This document shows, in pieces, positions 54,337 through 63,933 of a DNA stretch of 64,000 bases. Origin of the DNA: Nostoc edaphicum CCNP1411 (GTDB taxonomy: Bacteria; Cyanobacteriota; Cyanobacteriia; Cyanobacteriales; Nostocaceae). Positions within the stretch are counted from its first letter, which is position 1; each line of letters begins with the position of its first letter. Position numbers and translations under genes: made by a program. The notes beneath the pieces are model-generated. The model searched no databases and was not told the origin of the DNA. It saw nothing but the letters and a program-made list of their open reading frames with translations. The stretch lies in the NCBI RefSeq assembly GCF_014023275.1, contig NZ_CP054698.1:806001-870000 (forward strand), given 5' to 3'.

Positions 54337-56168
54337 TCTTCCGGTCGCCAACGCAGGGCTTCTTCTAAATAGGGTGTTGCACCTAATGCGGTTGAAGCTA
54401 AAGTTCGAGGGGCGCTAATTCGGTCTGGAGGCAAATGAGCATACCCCGTTGGAATTGACACAGTAAAGCAACTGCCTGCTCCTAGAACACTGGTAATATG
54501 AACTTTTCCACCATGCATTTGCACCAATTCCTGTACCAGTGACAATCCAATTCCTGATCCTTCAAAAGTGCGTCCTTGCGCCCCTTTGACGCGGTGAAAT
54601 CGTTTAAAAAGGTGGGGAATTTCTTCTGCTGGGATACCGATGCCTGTATCTTGGACGGCGAACTCAATATGGTCATTTGCCCACTCTAAGCTGACCGCGA
54701 TTTTTCCAGCCATCGTGAATTTGAATGCATTTGAGAGCAGGTTAAGAACAATCTTTTCCCACATCTCCCGATCTACATATACTGTTGCTGGCAGGGAAGG
54801 ACAGTTGACTGATAATTGCATCCCTGCGCGTTCGACTGCTGAACGAAATACACTAGCTAGTTCTGCGGTGAAAGTGGCAAGATCGGTGGGTTCATAAGAG
54901 GCTTGAACTCTTCCGGCTTCGATGCGCGAGAAATCTAGTAGGCTGTTGACCAGTTTTAGCAGGCGGATTCCATTACGTTGCACCATTTCTAACTGCTCTC
55001 GTTCTTTGGCTGGAAGCAGAGTGGCACAATTGACTAAGGTTTCCTCTAGTGGCCCCAACATTAAAGTAAGTGGGGTACGAAACTCGTGGCTGACGTTGCT
55101 GAAAAAGACGGTTTTAGCGCGATCAATTTCTGCCAAGGCTTCAGCGCGTTTGCGTTCTTCCTCGTAAGCTTGGGCGTTAGCGATGCTGGCTGCAATTTGA
55201 GCCGCAACTAAATCGATGAATCCTTGATAATTGTCGTCGAATAGCCTGAAGGGGTTCAAACCAGCAATCAATATACCAGCTTTTCCCGTTTGACCCGATG
55301 GGGCAATTGGTACTGCGATCGCTTGATGGGGCGATCGCTGCCAAACACCACAAGGTAAACCACTAAAAGACACTTCCAAATCAGAAATCAGTTTTGCCTG
55401 ATGGGTTGTGATCACTTCCCCAAAGGGCCAAACACAATCAGAATCGAGAGCCACTGTTTCCGGAACTGCTACGTGATTCCGATTTATACCACACGTTCCA
55501 GCCAGAAAAACTTCCTGCTTATCTGGGTCAACCAGATAAATCATTGCAAAAGGGAGGTCGTAAGGGTTGCTTTCTAGACAACTTGCACTCAACATACAGG
55601 CTTCATCGAATGTCCGCGCGTCTGCCGTCCTCGCCGCTAGTTCGCGCAAAAGTGCCAACTGACGCTCACCGATAATCCGCTGCGTGTCGTCTGTGTTGGC
55701 GCAGATAATCCCACCTGTGTCGCCCTGATCATTAGGAACTGGGCTATATGAAAAAGTGTAATAAGTTTCTTCCGGGTAGCCGTTGCGCTCCATAATTAGC
55801 AGCAGCGCTTCGTCGTAAGTGCCCTCATTCTTCAGCATCGCTGATTCGGCTCGAGGCCTAACCTGATCCCAAATTTCCCGCCACACGTAGGAAGCTGGCT
55901 GCCCAAGTGCTTCTGGATGTTTGCCGCCAATAATAGCCTTATAAGCGTCATTGTAAAGGTTAATCAGTTCCTCGCCCCACCAGACAAACATCGCCTGACG
56001 GGAAGTCAGCATAATCCGCGCGGCTGTCTTCAAACTCTGTGGCCACTGCTGTGTTGGGCCAAGGGAAGTTTTTGACCAATCTCGTTCTCGCATCCGCGCA
56101 CCCATTTCACCCCCGCCGAGAAGGAAATTTACGTCAGCGTTGCTTGCTGACGTTGATTCGTTTTTCAT
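54288..56168 (-). CDS. Hybrid histidine kinase, upstream half of a split gene (PAS-GAF-HisKA-HATPase)
   Basis: About 626 residues. The ATG at 56168 follows GAGAGG; an ATG at 56189 without a ribosome-binding site would add seven residues. Domains: PAS (about 45-165), GAF (180-340), HisKA with His361 in SNVSHEFRTPLTLM, and HATPase (NAFKF, GSGIGLSLVQ). The tail after ALRWRPEE is a low-complexity EQGVGSRGAGSRE made by the STRR, ending in TAG. Kinases of this N-terminal type usually continue directly into a receiver, which here sits past the stop in the same frame. Confidence 0.88.
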   Translation of the reverse strand: MKNESTSASNADVNFLLGGGEMGARMRERDWSKTSLGPTQQWPQSLKTAARIMLTSRQAMFVWWGEELINLYNDAYKAIIGGKHPEALGQPASYVWREIWDQVRPRAESAMLKNEGTYDEALLLIMERNGYPEETYYTFSYSPVPNDQGDTGGIICANTDDTQRIIGERQLALLRELAARTADARTFDEACMLSASCLESNPYDLPFAMIYLVDPDKQEVFLAGTCGINRNHVAVPETVALDSDCVWPFGEVITTHQAKLISDLEVSFSGLPCGVWQRSPHQAIAVPIAPSGQTGKAGILIAGLNPFRLFDDNYQGFIDLVAAQIAASIANAQAYEEERKRAEALAEIDRAKTVFFSNVSHEFRTPLTLMLGPLEETLVNCATLLPAKEREQLEMVQRNGIRLLKLVNSLLDFSRIEAGRVQASYEPTDLATFTAELASVFRSAVERAGMQLSVNCPSLPATVYVDREMWEKIVLNLLSNAFKFTMAGKIAVSLEWANDHIEFAVQDTGIGIPAEEIPHLFKRFHRVKGAQGRTFEGSGIGLSLVQELVQMHGGKVHITSVLGAGSCFTVSIPTGYAHLPPDRISAPRTLASTALGATPYLEEALRWRPEEAGEQGVGSRGAGSRE

Positions 56169-56485
56169 TGATTCCTCTCGATTGGTCATGCGTTGCTTAC
56201 AGTAGGGATTGGGGACTAGTACCGCAAGGCGGAATTAAAAATTAAAAATTAAAAATTAAAAATGAAGACAGCGTAAGGGTTTTGTTGATTGGGAATGGGT
56301 GGTTTATTTACGCCGTGCTGTACTAGGGACTAGGAAGATTTAGATGGGGATTCAGATCCCAACCAAAATGTTACTCATATTTTCTTGCCCAGTACCCAGT
56401 CCCCAGTACCCAATCCCCAGCACCCCCTCCCCCTTTATATCATCGATATTCCAAGCTACTAATTTCCATGCAGAACTCACAAAGC
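56169..56485. other. Spacer with AATTAAA heptamers
   Basis: 56233-56260 holds four AATTAAA units. The rest holds stretches such as TACCCAGTCCCCAGTACCC that look like short direct repeats. No gene found. Confidence 0.6.
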
Positions 56486-56743
56486 CTACTCCTCTTCTCG
56501 GAAGTATGTTTTCTTAAGAATTTGACCACGTTCACCTAACTCATTGATTAGGCTAGTAATTCGCTGTATTGCTAAAGGAGAAGGTGTTACATGTCCATTT
56601 TCCCAACGGTTAATTGTTGGGAAAGTTACACCAAATTCGGCAGCAAATTTTTCTTGAGACAGATTTAACTCTTGTCGCAGGGCACGAACTAGTTTGCCAA
56701 TATTAGGTTGCTTCGCTGCAAGTAGGCTTCTACTTTGAGGCAT
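56486..56743 (-). CDS. XRE-family helix-turn-helix regulator
   Basis: 85 residues (starting MPQSRSL). An HTH_3 core is clear: LVRALRQELNLSQEKFAAEF then GVTFPTINRWENGHVTPSP. Such single-domain regulators bind operator DNA as dimers. No toxin gene is adjacent, so it may act alone. The target is unknown. A start at 56752 would add three residues. Confidence 0.85.
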   Translation of the reverse strand: MPQSRSLLAAKQPNIGKLVRALRQELNLSQEKFAAEFGVTFPTINRWENGHVTPSPLAIQRITSLINELGERGQILKKTYFREEE

Positions 56744-57051
56744 ATAGATCAAAATTTATAAAGCACTATACATTCCCAACTTTTACGACAGAGTGTTCTT
56801 TTGCGTCTATTGCTCCTGAGATAGAAATTTCCATCTCAAGTCAGAGCATCATAATAATCATAAGTTTAATTTATCATTTTAACAAAGAAGACTATTTGAT
56901 TTTATTTTCAAAGTCATCTTATCCTGAAATCAGTAAACGTTTAAACTTTGAACAAATACAAACTTGGCTGGCGATTAATACAACTAAAGGCTAAGTACTT
57001 GACCCCCCAAATCTCTAGTACGATCAAACTTAGGTAAAAAAGAGGTGCAAC
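56744..57051. other. AT-rich divergent spacer
   Basis: About 300 bases between the XRE gene and the following leader frame. It presumably holds both promoters; no specific site could be recognised. Confidence 0.45.
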
Positions 57052-57132
57052 ATGAATTCTACCAAATTGCCCAAAGAAGTTTTAGTGTATCTACCTTTCA
57101 ACTTTGAAAAAACAAAGGAGGACAATAGTTAA
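57052..57132 (+). CDS. 26-codon leader frame before the exported protein gene
   Basis: A short frame beginning MNSTKLPKEVLVYLPFNFEK, preceded by GAGGT. It ends in TAA directly against the next ATG, and the AGGAGG ribosome-binding site of that gene (57116-57121) lies inside it. This arrangement suggests translational coupling, or simply a small peptide gene. Confidence 0.4.
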   Translation: MNSTKLPKEVLVYLPFNFEKTKEDNS

Positions 57133-57501
57133 ATGTTAGAGCAGCAGATTGATTGCCCCACCAGGCCAAAGACAAGTGCAATGATCATGAAAATTTTCCA
57201 AATCACTCTAGTGGTCTTAGTACTTTTAATCAACTTAGCAATTGCTTTCCCCTCTTGGGCAGAAAGTACGCATTCTTTGACTAGCAATCCTAACTACTTT
57301 GAAGTAGGGCAAAAAGTTATTTGGCTTTACAAGCCTCGCACGGATTCTAGCGATGTCCAAAGAATTCCTGCCGAAGTAGTTAAGTTAAGTTCCAAGCAAG
57401 TGCAAATTAAGGTCTACAAACACAACAACGAATTTGTCAATCGTTGGGTGAATCCAAACAAACTTGAGAATTCACAAAAGGTTAAAAAGTCAGTACTCTA
57501 A
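57133..57501 (+). CDS. Small exported protein with possible SH3/Tudor-like fold
   Basis: 122 residues from ATG 57133, which has AGGAGG 11 bases upstream. ATGs at 57181 or 57187 would give a more ordinary signal peptide (IFQITLVVLVLLINLAIAFP then SWAES). The mature part is a short, basic, beta-rich domain (VGQKVIWLYKPRTDS, RIPAEVVKLSSKQVQIKV, RWVNPNKLE) resembling an SH3- or Tudor-like barrel. No family recognised. Envelope or extracellular location is likely. Confidence 0.65.
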   Translation: MLEQQIDCPTRPKTSAMIMKIFQITLVVLVLLINLAIAFPSWAESTHSLTSNPNYFEVGQKVIWLYKPRTDSSDVQRIPAEVVKLSSKQVQIKVYKHNNEFVNRWVNPNKLENSQKVKKSVL

Positions 57502-57567
57502 AATTATGTATACACCGGAGTCAGAGCTTGCAAATAAACTCCAATCACGGTGCAAATCATAACTATT

Positions 57568-58494
57568 TTATTTTTTGTAAATCAAAAAAACTGAACCAAT
57601 CGGCCCAAAGTTTTCTACATAAACTTTCTGGTTATAATACAATCCTGGAGACATACCCCCATCAAATAAAATCCCTTCTTGAATCTTACCTAAACAGTTA
57701 TCGCTAGCAATACCTTCTAGGACATTATCAAACATATCTGGGAATAACTCTTGATTAACTTGAGATAATTCAATCTCTGAATTACCTTTTAAGTCATTAA
57801 CTAATAAGATTACATAGCCTTGATTAGTAATAGCTGCTAGAGAGCGATTAGTTGCATTTTTACAGGCAAATTCTCCCAAATCTTGACAAATATCTTTAAA
57901 TTTACCCTGACGATAGAACCTACCATTTCCACCCACTAAATTGTAATTGAGAATATCGCTTTTTCTTCTGCCAGCTTGAATAGTAGCCTGTCGCTGTTGG
58001 GGTCTACCTCCTGATATTCCAAAGGAAGAACGTTTATTTTTAAATGCTCCTGAATACTCTACGCCACGAGAAATGTTTAAGCCTTGTGGTTTATCATCAG
58101 TATCTATATAATCGGCATTAATTGCGGCAATGGGTAGTTGTCCGTTTAATTTTGCATTTTCATCACCAATGAGTTCACGAAACTGTTTTGGTACATATTC
58201 TTTACGCAGTTTTCCTTTCGCATCTTTGGCGTAGAGTTTATGAGATAGACCAACATTAACTTTGAAATCTAATTCTGCTGATTTGGGATTAAATATAATT
58301 ACATTGTTAATACCTCTTTGATTTTTTTTACCTTGATTATTGGTTTTAAAAAAATCAATACTGAACTTAGCATCTTTGCCAGGGCAAGTTTTAGATACTT
58401 TTGGGGCTGAATTTGCTTCAAGCTCTTGACAACCTGATAGTAAGCTCGCTGCAATGATCAAGCTAAATACCAAAAATAATTTTTTTGTATACAT
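57568..58494 (-). CDS. Lipoprotein with phosphodiester glycosidase (NAGPA/DUF2233)-like domain
   Basis: 308 residues. The lipobox LLSGC at about residues 18-22 marks a lipid-anchored protein. The NAGPA-like domain shows LPIAAINADYIDTDDKPQGL, SLAAITNQGYVILL and the acidic GILFDGGMSPGLYYN, typical of phosphodiester glycosidases that act on sugar-phosphodiesters. The substrate here is unknown, perhaps envelope polysaccharide. A terminator-like hairpin lies immediately before its start, and no ribosome-binding site is evident. Confidence 0.78.
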   Translation of the reverse strand: MYTKKLFLVFSLIIAASLLSGCQELEANSAPKVSKTCPGKDAKFSIDFFKTNNQGKKNQRGINNVIIFNPKSAELDFKVNVGLSHKLYAKDAKGKLRKEYVPKQFRELIGDENAKLNGQLPIAAINADYIDTDDKPQGLNISRGVEYSGAFKNKRSSFGISGGRPQQRQATIQAGRRKSDILNYNLVGGNGRFYRQGKFKDICQDLGEFACKNATNRSLAAITNQGYVILLVNDLKGNSEIELSQVNQELFPDMFDNVLEGIASDNCLGKIQEGILFDGGMSPGLYYNQKVYVENFGPIGSVFLIYKK

Positions 58495-58502
58495 AATAAT
58501 GC

Positions 58503-58531
58503 AAAAAACCGCTACAGAATTACTATAGCGG
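58503..58531 (-). terminator. Terminator/attenuator-like hairpin just upstream of the lipoprotein gene
   Basis: On the minus strand CCGCTA pairs with TAGCGG around an 11-nt loop, followed by TTTTTT. It ends nine bases before the lipoprotein ATG (58494). It could end transcripts of the DUF4912 gene or attenuate the lipoprotein gene. Confidence 0.55.
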
Positions 58532-58548
58532 GGAATAATCTAAAATGT

Positions 58549-58690
58549 AAGAATTCAGAAGTCAGGAGTCAGAATCCAGAATGATTAGAAAATCAATAGT
58601 GCTATAGCTTCTTAATTTTATTCAAATTATTAAGCTTGAGTCTCAAAGTCTTCTTAATTCTGATTTCTGGATTCTGGATTCTGAATTCTT
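58549..58690. repeat. Inverted repeat of GAATTCAGA/GGATTCT heptamer type
   Basis: AAGAATTCAG (58549-58558) pairs with CTGAATTCTT (58681-58690). Inside are TCAGAATCCAGAAT and ATTCTGGATTCTGA-type units in opposite orientation. A palindromic STRR-like element lying downstream of the DUF4912 gene. Confidence 0.6.
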
Positions 58691-58731
58691 GCTTGACAAT
58701 TTCAGCCTGGAGTTAATCTAACAACCAAAAC

Positions 58732-59985
58732 TTAAGGGAACCATTCTAAAACAGCTTCTTCTTTGGTGTTAGTATTCCGAGATGGTGTCTCACGATTAAA
58801 TTTCATCTGAATTGACCGGGTTTGCTCACCATCAGCAGCTACAGCCAAAATCGGATAGTCAATTAAACCATCCTGGAAGGACATTTGGAAGCGGAATGTT
58901 CCATCTGGATTTAGCTTAATTGGACGGCCGCCAATGGTTACGGTAGCATCGGGTTCGGTTGCACCGTAGACAATCAATTCAGCATCGGCAATTAACCAGA
59001 ACTGGCGCGGACGCACTGGTACGGCGGAAGCCGAGAAGCCAACACCTGACATTCCTGCACCGGAAGCGGTTAAACCAGACACGGTGGGAGCTGCCCACAG
59101 ACCTACACCAGATGGGAAAACGTAGGAGCTAAGGGATTGCACTCCACCTGGTACTTGATGCTGGGAGCCGAAGATAGAACCAGCCACCCGTAGCGCTTCG
59201 GCAGATTCCGCTAAACCAAAGATTTGGTCGTAGATGGGGTTGCCGTTGCCATTCACAACAGCGTTACCATTGGCGGTAGCTGCAATCTTCTTGGCAGGGG
59301 GAACTAGTTCGTATTGAGTCTTACCACGTAAATCTTCTTCAAAGTTGACGGTGATGAAGACATCTTCTATCCAGTCAGAAGGATAAACGGGAGGAATGTG
59401 TACTCTCGTAGAACGAGCTAGCACTAACCAGCGACCATCAGCAGCACGATAGCCGATATCGATCACATAATCGCGATCGCTAACTGGAACTGGTATATAC
59501 CATTCTCTAGCTAGTTCATCAGCAGGATATTCTTGAATGCTGTGGGGGCTTTGATATTCGATATCGATGTCGGTGACATCATAAATCCGTAGTGCGAGTT
59601 GTTGTCCTCCTTGTCGGCGCAGTTCCTCTTTGTGTTCATTGGGAACATCCCAGTAAGTGTAAGCCCACTGAGGATCGCGCGGTAAGAGTACAATCCGGCT
59701 GTCACCATAGCCAGAAGGCAAATCTGCGAGTCCTTCATCAACATCAGCTAGAGATCCACCAGTACGATCTTCCTGACCTAATTCAAACTTTGCAGCTTCC
59801 ACGGTTTCTTGTGCCTCCAATGAACGAGATGGACTAAGCAAATTTCTGTTGCGCTGTACTTCTTGTATTGATGACAGCAGTTGTGATTTACGCATTCGGC
59901 TATAGCGAGAGATACTATATTCGCTAGCAACTTTGCGTAGTTGGCGTAAGGTCATCTCCTCTAGTGGCGGGCGTTCTTTTGCCAT
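58732..59985 (-). CDS. Rho_N/SAP-like plus DUF4912 protein
   Basis: 417 residues. The N-terminal module (about 5-45; EMTLRQLRKVASEYSISRYS then RMRKSQLL) is a Rho-N/SAP-type fold that can bind nucleic acid. The DUF4912 domain (about 95-225) has VLLPRDPQWAYTYWDVPNEH and REWYIPVPVSDRDYVIDIGY. A Gly/Ala-rich linker follows, then a C-terminal beta domain (about 320-405; EPDATVTIGGRPIKLNPDG). The function is unknown. It is widely conserved in cyanobacteria. Confidence 0.85.
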   Translation of the reverse strand: MAKERPPLEEMTLRQLRKVASEYSISRYSRMRKSQLLSSIQEVQRNRNLLSPSRSLEAQETVEAAKFELGQEDRTGGSLADVDEGLADLPSGYGDSRIVLLPRDPQWAYTYWDVPNEHKEELRRQGGQQLALRIYDVTDIDIEYQSPHSIQEYPADELAREWYIPVPVSDRDYVIDIGYRAADGRWLVLARSTRVHIPPVYPSDWIEDVFITVNFEEDLRGKTQYELVPPAKKIAATANGNAVVNGNGNPIYDQIFGLAESAEALRVAGSIFGSQHQVPGGVQSLSSYVFPSGVGLWAAPTVSGLTASGAGMSGVGFSASAVPVRPRQFWLIADAELIVYGATEPDATVTIGGRPIKLNPDGTFRFQMSFQDGLIDYPILAVAADGEQTRSIQMKFNRETPSRNTNTKEEAVLEWFP

Positions 59986-60582
59986 TAATTTGGCCTCCAG
60001 TAGTTTAAGCGGTAAATGATTTCCCCTGGTTAAAGAATGCTATATAAAATCTCATCCACTCCAGATGAATTTTTTATCCTGACTCCTGGTTTTGCCCAGT
60101 TTTTAAGTTTTTTAATCTGTTTTTAAATTGAGGTCGTTCCCTTTCAATTCCTCAGTTATGCCAAAATTAGCATTTCTTTGGGATCGGAGGAGTTCTTTTT
60201 GTTAAGTCAATATTAACCACTAAGCATATCTAGGGATCAAGGGGGAACAAGTAGGTTTTTCGCCTGTTTAACGGATTTATAAGCCCTTCCGGGATCGGAT
60301 TGTTATGTTTTCATGACATTTATCGCCAGTTATGATGTTGAGCAATGATATAAATGTCATATTTTCATGACATTTATTGTGGGTTAGCCAAAAACCGTAA
60401 TTTACCAAACTCAGAATTCAGCACTCAGAATTCAGAATTCAGAACTCAGCACTCAAATAGATTGGGCATGAAGCATGGGGGACTGAGGAGTTAAGATAAT
60501 TAGGAAAATAAGGAGTGCTGAGTTAAAAGCACTAAAGTTTGACCAAATTAAAGAAGGGCGATCGCTCCCAGCATAGACTCAA
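59986..60582. promoter_or_regulatory. Regulatory-looking spacer with repeated TTTTCATGACATTTAT
   Basis: TTTTCATGACATTTAT occurs at 60308-60323 and 60362-60377. The second lies in a perfect palindrome AAATGTCAT-6-ATGACATTT (60352-60375). These are operator-like and lie 206 bases before the sensor kinase gene. 60413-60458 is an STRR tract (CAGAATT/CAGCACT units). Confidence 0.45.
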
Positions 60583-63500
60583 ATGAATAACCTGATTCTG
60601 GTTGTAGACGACGACGATTTCATGCGGATGCATCTGAATGAGCTATTAACAGAAGCCGGGTATCACGTGGTAGAAGCGAGTAACGGTTTAGAGGCGATCG
60701 CTACCTATACTCGCCTCCACCCAGATATAGTACTGTTGGATGCCCTCATGCCGGTGATGGATGGGTTTAGTTGCTGCGCTCAACTGCAAGCACTCCCTGA
60801 TGGTAAAGACACACCAGTGTTAATGATTAGCGCTTTTTCTGATCAGGTATCTGTAGAGAAAGCTTTTGCTGTAGGTGCAACTGATTTTATTACCAAGCCG
60901 ATTCAATGGCCAATATTACGTCAAAGATTGCGCCGTCTTCAAGAAGCTAGTCGGGCTGTGGAGGAATTACGACAGCAAACTGCACAGGCGCAATTGCGGG
61001 AAGCACAATTCAGGATGGCATTAGATGCGGCTCGTATGGGCATCTGGAACTGGGATCTGCTGACGAACAAAATTACTTGGTCAGATAATCTCGAAGCCCT
61101 TTTTGGCTTAGAGAAAGGGACTTTCAACTACACCTATGAAGCTTTCATCAGTTGCATTCATCCGCGCGATCGCGATTTTGTGAGGCGATCGCATCAACAA
61201 GCTATTCAGAATCAAGTCAAATATAACATCGAATTTCGAGTTGTTTTAGCCGATGGGAGAATTCGTTTTTTAGCAAGCAAAGGAGTTGTCTTTGGGGATG
61301 CGTCTGGGGTGGCTGTGCAAATGTCTGGGGTATACATGGAGATCACCAAGCGCAAGCAAGCTGAGGATGCGCTAGAAGTTCATGCTAAACAGCAAGCAAT
61401 GGTGGCAGAAATAAGTCAAATCGCCCTAGCTAGTACAGACTTGACTACACTAATGAACTCATGTGTGACAATGGTCGCCCAATGTCTCAAAGTTCAGTCT
61501 TGCAAAATTTTGGAGATGCTGCCAGACGATGGTAGATTACTGCTACGGGCTGGAGTTGGTTGGCAACCTGGACTGGTGGGAAAGGCTACCGTTAGCGCCG
61601 GGAGCAATTCTCAAGCTGGCTATACCCTACTTTCCCACGAACCAGTAATTGTTGATGACCTGAGCGCCGAAACACGATTTAATGGGCCACCACTGCTACA
61701 TGACCATCAAGTAGTGAGCGGCATTAGCGTAGTGATTCATGGCAAAGAGCGTCCTTTTGGTGTCTTCGGGGCACACACAACCAGACACCACACTTTTACC
61801 AAAGATGATGTTTCTTGTCTCCAAGCGGTTGCCAACATTCTGGCGACAGCCATTGAGCGCCAACGGGTGGAAGACGCACTTAGAGAAAGCGAAGAACGCT
61901 GTCAGTTAGCTGTGCAGGGCAATAATGATGGCATTTGGGACTGGAACGTTAAAAATAATCAAGTATTTTTCTCAACTCGCTGGAAAGAAATGCTTGGTTA
62001 CCAAGAACATGAGATTTCCAATCATTTCGATGAATGGGCAACACGAGTGCATCCCGATGATATTGGATTTGTCAGACAAGCGATCGCTGATCACTTTGCC
62101 AAAATTACCCCATTTTTTATCAGCGAACATCGAGTCCGGTGTAAAGATGACACCTACAAATGGATTTTGGATCGCGGTCAGGCAGTATGGGATGAAGATG
62201 GTAATGTAGTGCGAATGACAAGTTGCCATACAGATATCACTGAACGCAAACAAGCAGAAGAACAATTGCGTCAGAGCGAAGAACGTTTCCAAATAGTTGC
62301 TCGTGCTAGCAATGATCTTTTATGGGACTGGGATTTGCTGACTGATGAGGTGTGGTGGAATCAAGCTTTACAAACACTTTTTGGTTACTCGATAGAGCAA
62401 ATAACATTGAATGTTTATTGGTGGTATGAACACATACATCCAGACGACAGGCAGAGAATCGCCTCAGAAACGATGGCACTGATAGATAGCGGTAGAACAT
62501 TATGGTTAAATGAATACCGCTTTCGTCGCGGCAATGGTTCTTATGCCTATGTTTTTGATCGCGGCTATGTGATTCACGATAAGACCGGCAAACCAGTGCG
62601 AATGATTGGTGCGATGATGGATATTAGCGAACGGCAAGCTGCACAACGCGATCGCAATCGAGCACAAGCAGAATTAGAACGCCAAAATATGCGATCGCAA
62701 TTGTTCGCTAATATCACCCTAAAAATTCGGCAGTCTTTACAAATCGATGAAATTCTTCAAACCAGCGTCATAGAGGTGCAAAAGTTACTGCTTGCCGACC
62801 GTGTTTTAATCCTGCGCCTACAGCCAGACGGTTCTTTTATGGCGGTGCAAGAGTCAGTAGTTCCAGGCTTACCTGTTATTCTGGGGCAACAAATTATCGA
62901 CCCTTGCTTTCGCGACGATTACATTGAGCAGTACCGTCAAGGGCTAATTAGTTCTATGAACGACATCAAGGAAGCTAATATCCTACCTTGCCACGCCGAA
63001 TTTCTAAAACAATTTGCCGTTCAAGCCAACCTTGTAGTCCCAATTTTCCTCAAAAATCAACTGTGGGGGCTGTTAATTGCCCATCAGTGCGCCCATCCCC
63101 GCCAGTGGACTGGCTGGGAAATTGAACTTTTACAACAGCTGGCAGATCAAATAGGCATTGCCTCAACTCAGAGCCTAATCCTAGAACAAGAAACTCGGCA
63201 GCGGCAAGAACTCGCTCGTTCCAATAAAGAACTGCAACAATTTGCATTTGTTGCCTCCCACGATTTGCAAGAGCCACTACGTAAGATTACAACCTTTGGC
63301 GATCGGCTTAAAACCACCTGTGGCGACACATTAACCGAACAAGGACGTGATTACTTAGAACGGATGCAGAATGCTGCCAACAGAATGCAGACATTGATTG
63401 AAGACTTATTAACACTTTCACGAGTTACTACCAGGGCGCAGCCTTTTGTATCAGTAAATCTGGCAAAGATTGCCCAAGAGGTATTGTGTGATTTAGAAGT

Positions 63501-63933
63501 GTATATCCAGCAAACTGGCGCAAGTGTAGAAATAGCAGAGTTACCCACCATTCAAGCCGATCCTTTACAGATGCGCCAATTGTTGCAAAATCTGCTTGGT
63601 AACGCCCTCAAATTCCACCGCCTCCAGACACCACCTCTAATCAAAATTTATGGTAATATTTTAAACGATCAAGCAGATAACATATCCGCTAATTCTGAAC
63701 TCTGTCAAATCATCGTAGAAGATAATGGTATTGGTTTTGAAGAAAAATATCTTGATCGGATTTTCAATGTTTTTCAACGTTTGCATAGTAGCATTGAATA
63801 CGAAGGTACTGGCATAGGTCTAGCGATATGCCGGAAAATTGCCGAGCGTCATCATGGAAATATCACAGCTCAAAGCATACCTGGGCAAGGAGCAAAGTTT
63901 ATAGTCACATTGTCAATTAATTCTCATTCTTGA
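60583..63933 (+). CDS. Cyanobacteriochrome-bearing multidomain histidine kinase (REC-PAS-GAF-PAS-PAS-GAF-HisKA-HATPase)
   Basis: 1116 residues. REC (3-120; acceptor Asp53 in LLDALMPVMDG), PAS (about 140-260), GAF (275-425), two PAS (430-690; each ends in an ITERK/ISERQ-type motif), a second GAF (about 700-865) with DPCF (Cys775) and PCH (Cys803) 28 apart, HisKA (His893 in VASHDLQEPLRKI, the phytochrome-type motif) and HATPase (NALKF, GTGIGLAICR). The second GAF is a DXCF cyanobacteriochrome candidate. No output domain is fused, so a separate response regulator is expected. The ATG at 60583 has only a weak upstream ribosome-binding site. Confidence 0.92.
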   Translation: MNNLILVVDDDDFMRMHLNELLTEAGYHVVEASNGLEAIATYTRLHPDIVLLDALMPVMDGFSCCAQLQALPDGKDTPVLMISAFSDQVSVEKAFAVGATDFITKPIQWPILRQRLRRLQEASRAVEELRQQTAQAQLREAQFRMALDAARMGIWNWDLLTNKITWSDNLEALFGLEKGTFNYTYEAFISCIHPRDRDFVRRSHQQAIQNQVKYNIEFRVVLADGRIRFLASKGVVFGDASGVAVQMSGVYMEITKRKQAEDALEVHAKQQAMVAEISQIALASTDLTTLMNSCVTMVAQCLKVQSCKILEMLPDDGRLLLRAGVGWQPGLVGKATVSAGSNSQAGYTLLSHEPVIVDDLSAETRFNGPPLLHDHQVVSGISVVIHGKERPFGVFGAHTTRHHTFTKDDVSCLQAVANILATAIERQRVEDALRESEERCQLAVQGNNDGIWDWNVKNNQVFFSTRWKEMLGYQEHEISNHFDEWATRVHPDDIGFVRQAIADHFAKITPFFISEHRVRCKDDTYKWILDRGQAVWDEDGNVVRMTSCHTDITERKQAEEQLRQSEERFQIVARASNDLLWDWDLLTDEVWWNQALQTLFGYSIEQITLNVYWWYEHIHPDDRQRIASETMALIDSGRTLWLNEYRFRRGNGSYAYVFDRGYVIHDKTGKPVRMIGAMMDISERQAAQRDRNRAQAELERQNMRSQLFANITLKIRQSLQIDEILQTSVIEVQKLLLADRVLILRLQPDGSFMAVQESVVPGLPVILGQQIIDPCFRDDYIEQYRQGLISSMNDIKEANILPCHAEFLKQFAVQANLVVPIFLKNQLWGLLIAHQCAHPRQWTGWEIELLQQLADQIGIASTQSLILEQETRQRQELARSNKELQQFAFVASHDLQEPLRKITTFGDRLKTTCGDTLTEQGRDYLERMQNAANRMQTLIEDLLTLSRVTTRAQPFVSVNLAKIAQEVLCDLEVYIQQTGASVEIAELPTIQADPLQMRQLLQNLLGNALKFHRLQTPPLIKIYGNILNDQADNISANSELCQIIVEDNGIGFEEKYLDRIFNVFQRLHSSIEYEGTGIGLAICRKIAERHHGNITAQSIPGQGAKFIVTLSINSHS

